Assembly (NCBI GenBank): GCA_947652605.1
Contig: OX393576.1
Span: forward strand, 10,752,575-10,816,574
Reading direction: 5' to 3'
Source: Elmis aenea
Lineage: Eukaryota > Arthropoda > Insecta > Coleoptera > Elmidae
Length of the DNA stretch: 64,000 nt
In this document: in pieces, positions 62,935 to 64,000 of the stretch
How the letters are laid out: each line of letters begins with the position of its first letter
Position numbering within the stretch: position 1 is the first letter of the stretch
Translations under genes and position numbers: made by a program
The notes under the pieces: model-generated
The model's database searches: none
Told to the model about the DNA's origin: nothing
Seen by the model: the letters and a program-made list of their open reading frames with translations, nothing else

Positions 62935-63465
62935 CTGAAATTAAAAAAATAGTTACTGTAGGGTGTTGATAACAAGAAATATTAAATTATAAATTGGTCA
63001 AACAATATAATTTAAAATACAAGAAAACCAAAAGGTCAAAAAATTTATTTACGCAAGAAAGCAATGCAAATAAAGTGTAAAATGAAATTGTAATTTAATA
63101 AACATGCTATAGATGACATTGTTTAACATTTTTACTCAATAAAATAAAAAGTCTTTTAAAGACTTAAGACAAATGTACATTATTATAATATGATTGGTTT
63201 TAAAATGATTTCAAGTTTTTTTAAATGTAACATCAGCTGAAGTATAGTAAGTGATTTAAATTTAAATAAATTCTTTTCACAAGTTCAATGGATAACTTAA
63301 TCGCTTACAGCGATAACAAGAATTTAGCACATTTTTTAAAAACATTTGAATCATGAGAAATGAAGTAAACAAATATATGCGCAGTAAATATTAAACAATA
63401 TTTTACAACTCCGTATGTAATCCACAAAAATATGTATTTCAAGGAATTTTATAATTATTTGTATG

Positions 63466-64000
63466 TACAGGGTGGTCTATTTTCGATGCCCATACAGGGT
63501 ATCTCGGTTATTATCAGAGATAGAAAAAAACTAAATACATAAACTCGATTTATTTTTTCGAGAGAAACTTATTGCCGTAAACAGATTTGTGATATCTTTT
63601 TTAATTTTCGAAATATAGCCAAAAACCGATTTTTGGCACTTTTCAAAAATGTTAAATATCTCGTTTAAACGAGAAGATAGAAAAAAACTTTAAAGACATT
63701 TTTCGCATGATTTTTTGTGCTTAATAAGATAGCGATGTTCAATTGTTTTTTACTTATATCAATGCCGATATATTGCACCTAACTTTCTTATTTTAAATGG
63801 CAACCATAGGGAAATTATATATTTTTGAAAAACGCAAAAAATAAGCTTTCGATTCATGTCAAAGCCAACTATGGTTGTCATTTAAAATAAGAAAGTTAGG
63901 TGTAATATATCAATATTTGTATGAGTAAAAAAAAATTGAACATCGCCATCTTATTAAGGACAAAAAACCATGCAAAAAATGTCTCTAAAGTTTTTCTCTA
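63466..64000. mobile_element. TACAGGGTG-family palindrome cut by window end
   Basis: Begins TACAGGGTGGTCTATTTTCG, followed by CATACAGGGTATCTCGG. The two arms fold near 63830: AATGGCAACCATAGG with its complement, and CACCTAACTTTCTTATTTTA with TAAAATAAGAAAGTTAGGTG. The right terminus lies beyond the window. Confidence 0.75.

Overview
This window is AT-rich, repeat-laden eukaryotic DNA from an insect. A beetle is my best guess from the repeat style, but that is inference. Evidence for an insect is spliced genes with GT-AG introns, a dual-CLIP serine protease, mariner, hAT and non-LTR remnants, and one-to-one matches to conserved animal proteins. No bacterial features, CRISPR arrays, rRNA or convincing tRNA genes were seen.

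Layout, left to right. (1) 1-314: tail of a non-LTR retrotransposon. (2) 4349-6192 (+): last four coding exons of an SLC22-type organic cation/solute transporter; its first ~100-150 residues were not found. (3) 8907-43852 (+): a complete VPS13-family bridge-like lipid transfer gene. I assembled 33 exons whose phases all agree, giving 3,314 residues. It has a 10.9-kb first intron, one apparent GC-AG intron and four introns of 52-56 nt. (4) 43903-47960: no gene; a 172-bp-period tandem array and smaller repeats. (5) 48026-50904 (-): TMEM39 homologue, six exons, 440 residues. (6) 51380-52642 (+): YJU2B/CCDC130 splicing factor, divergent from TMEM39 across a 475-bp spacer. (7) 52884-53480 (+): LSM1, 136 residues. 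(8) 53698-58105 (-): ARHGAP19-type RhoGAP, six exons, 708 residues, tail-to-tail with LSM1. (9) 59828-62934 (-): serine protease with two CLIP domains and a complete catalytic triad; its signal-peptide exon was not found.

The genes are housekeeping or immune genes with no operon-like link: lipid transport at membrane contacts (VPS13), ER phosphoinositide trafficking (TMEM39), splicing (YJU2B), mRNA decay (LSM1), Rho control in cytokinesis (ARHGAP19) and extracellular proteolysis (CLIP protease).

The unexpected content lies in introns and spacers. There is a dispersed family of long palindromes whose ends read TACAGGGTG. A foldback element carries mirrored arrays of a 14-bp repeat, resembling the architecture of Drosophila FB elements. 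Four hAT-like insertions have 8-bp target duplications, two of them lodged in the loops of other palindromes. One palindrome is made of a Penelope-like element tail. The VPS13 product itself is odd: its lipid-transfer, VAB and PH-like parts are recognisable, but the glycine-rich ATG2-C-like region is strongly degenerate.
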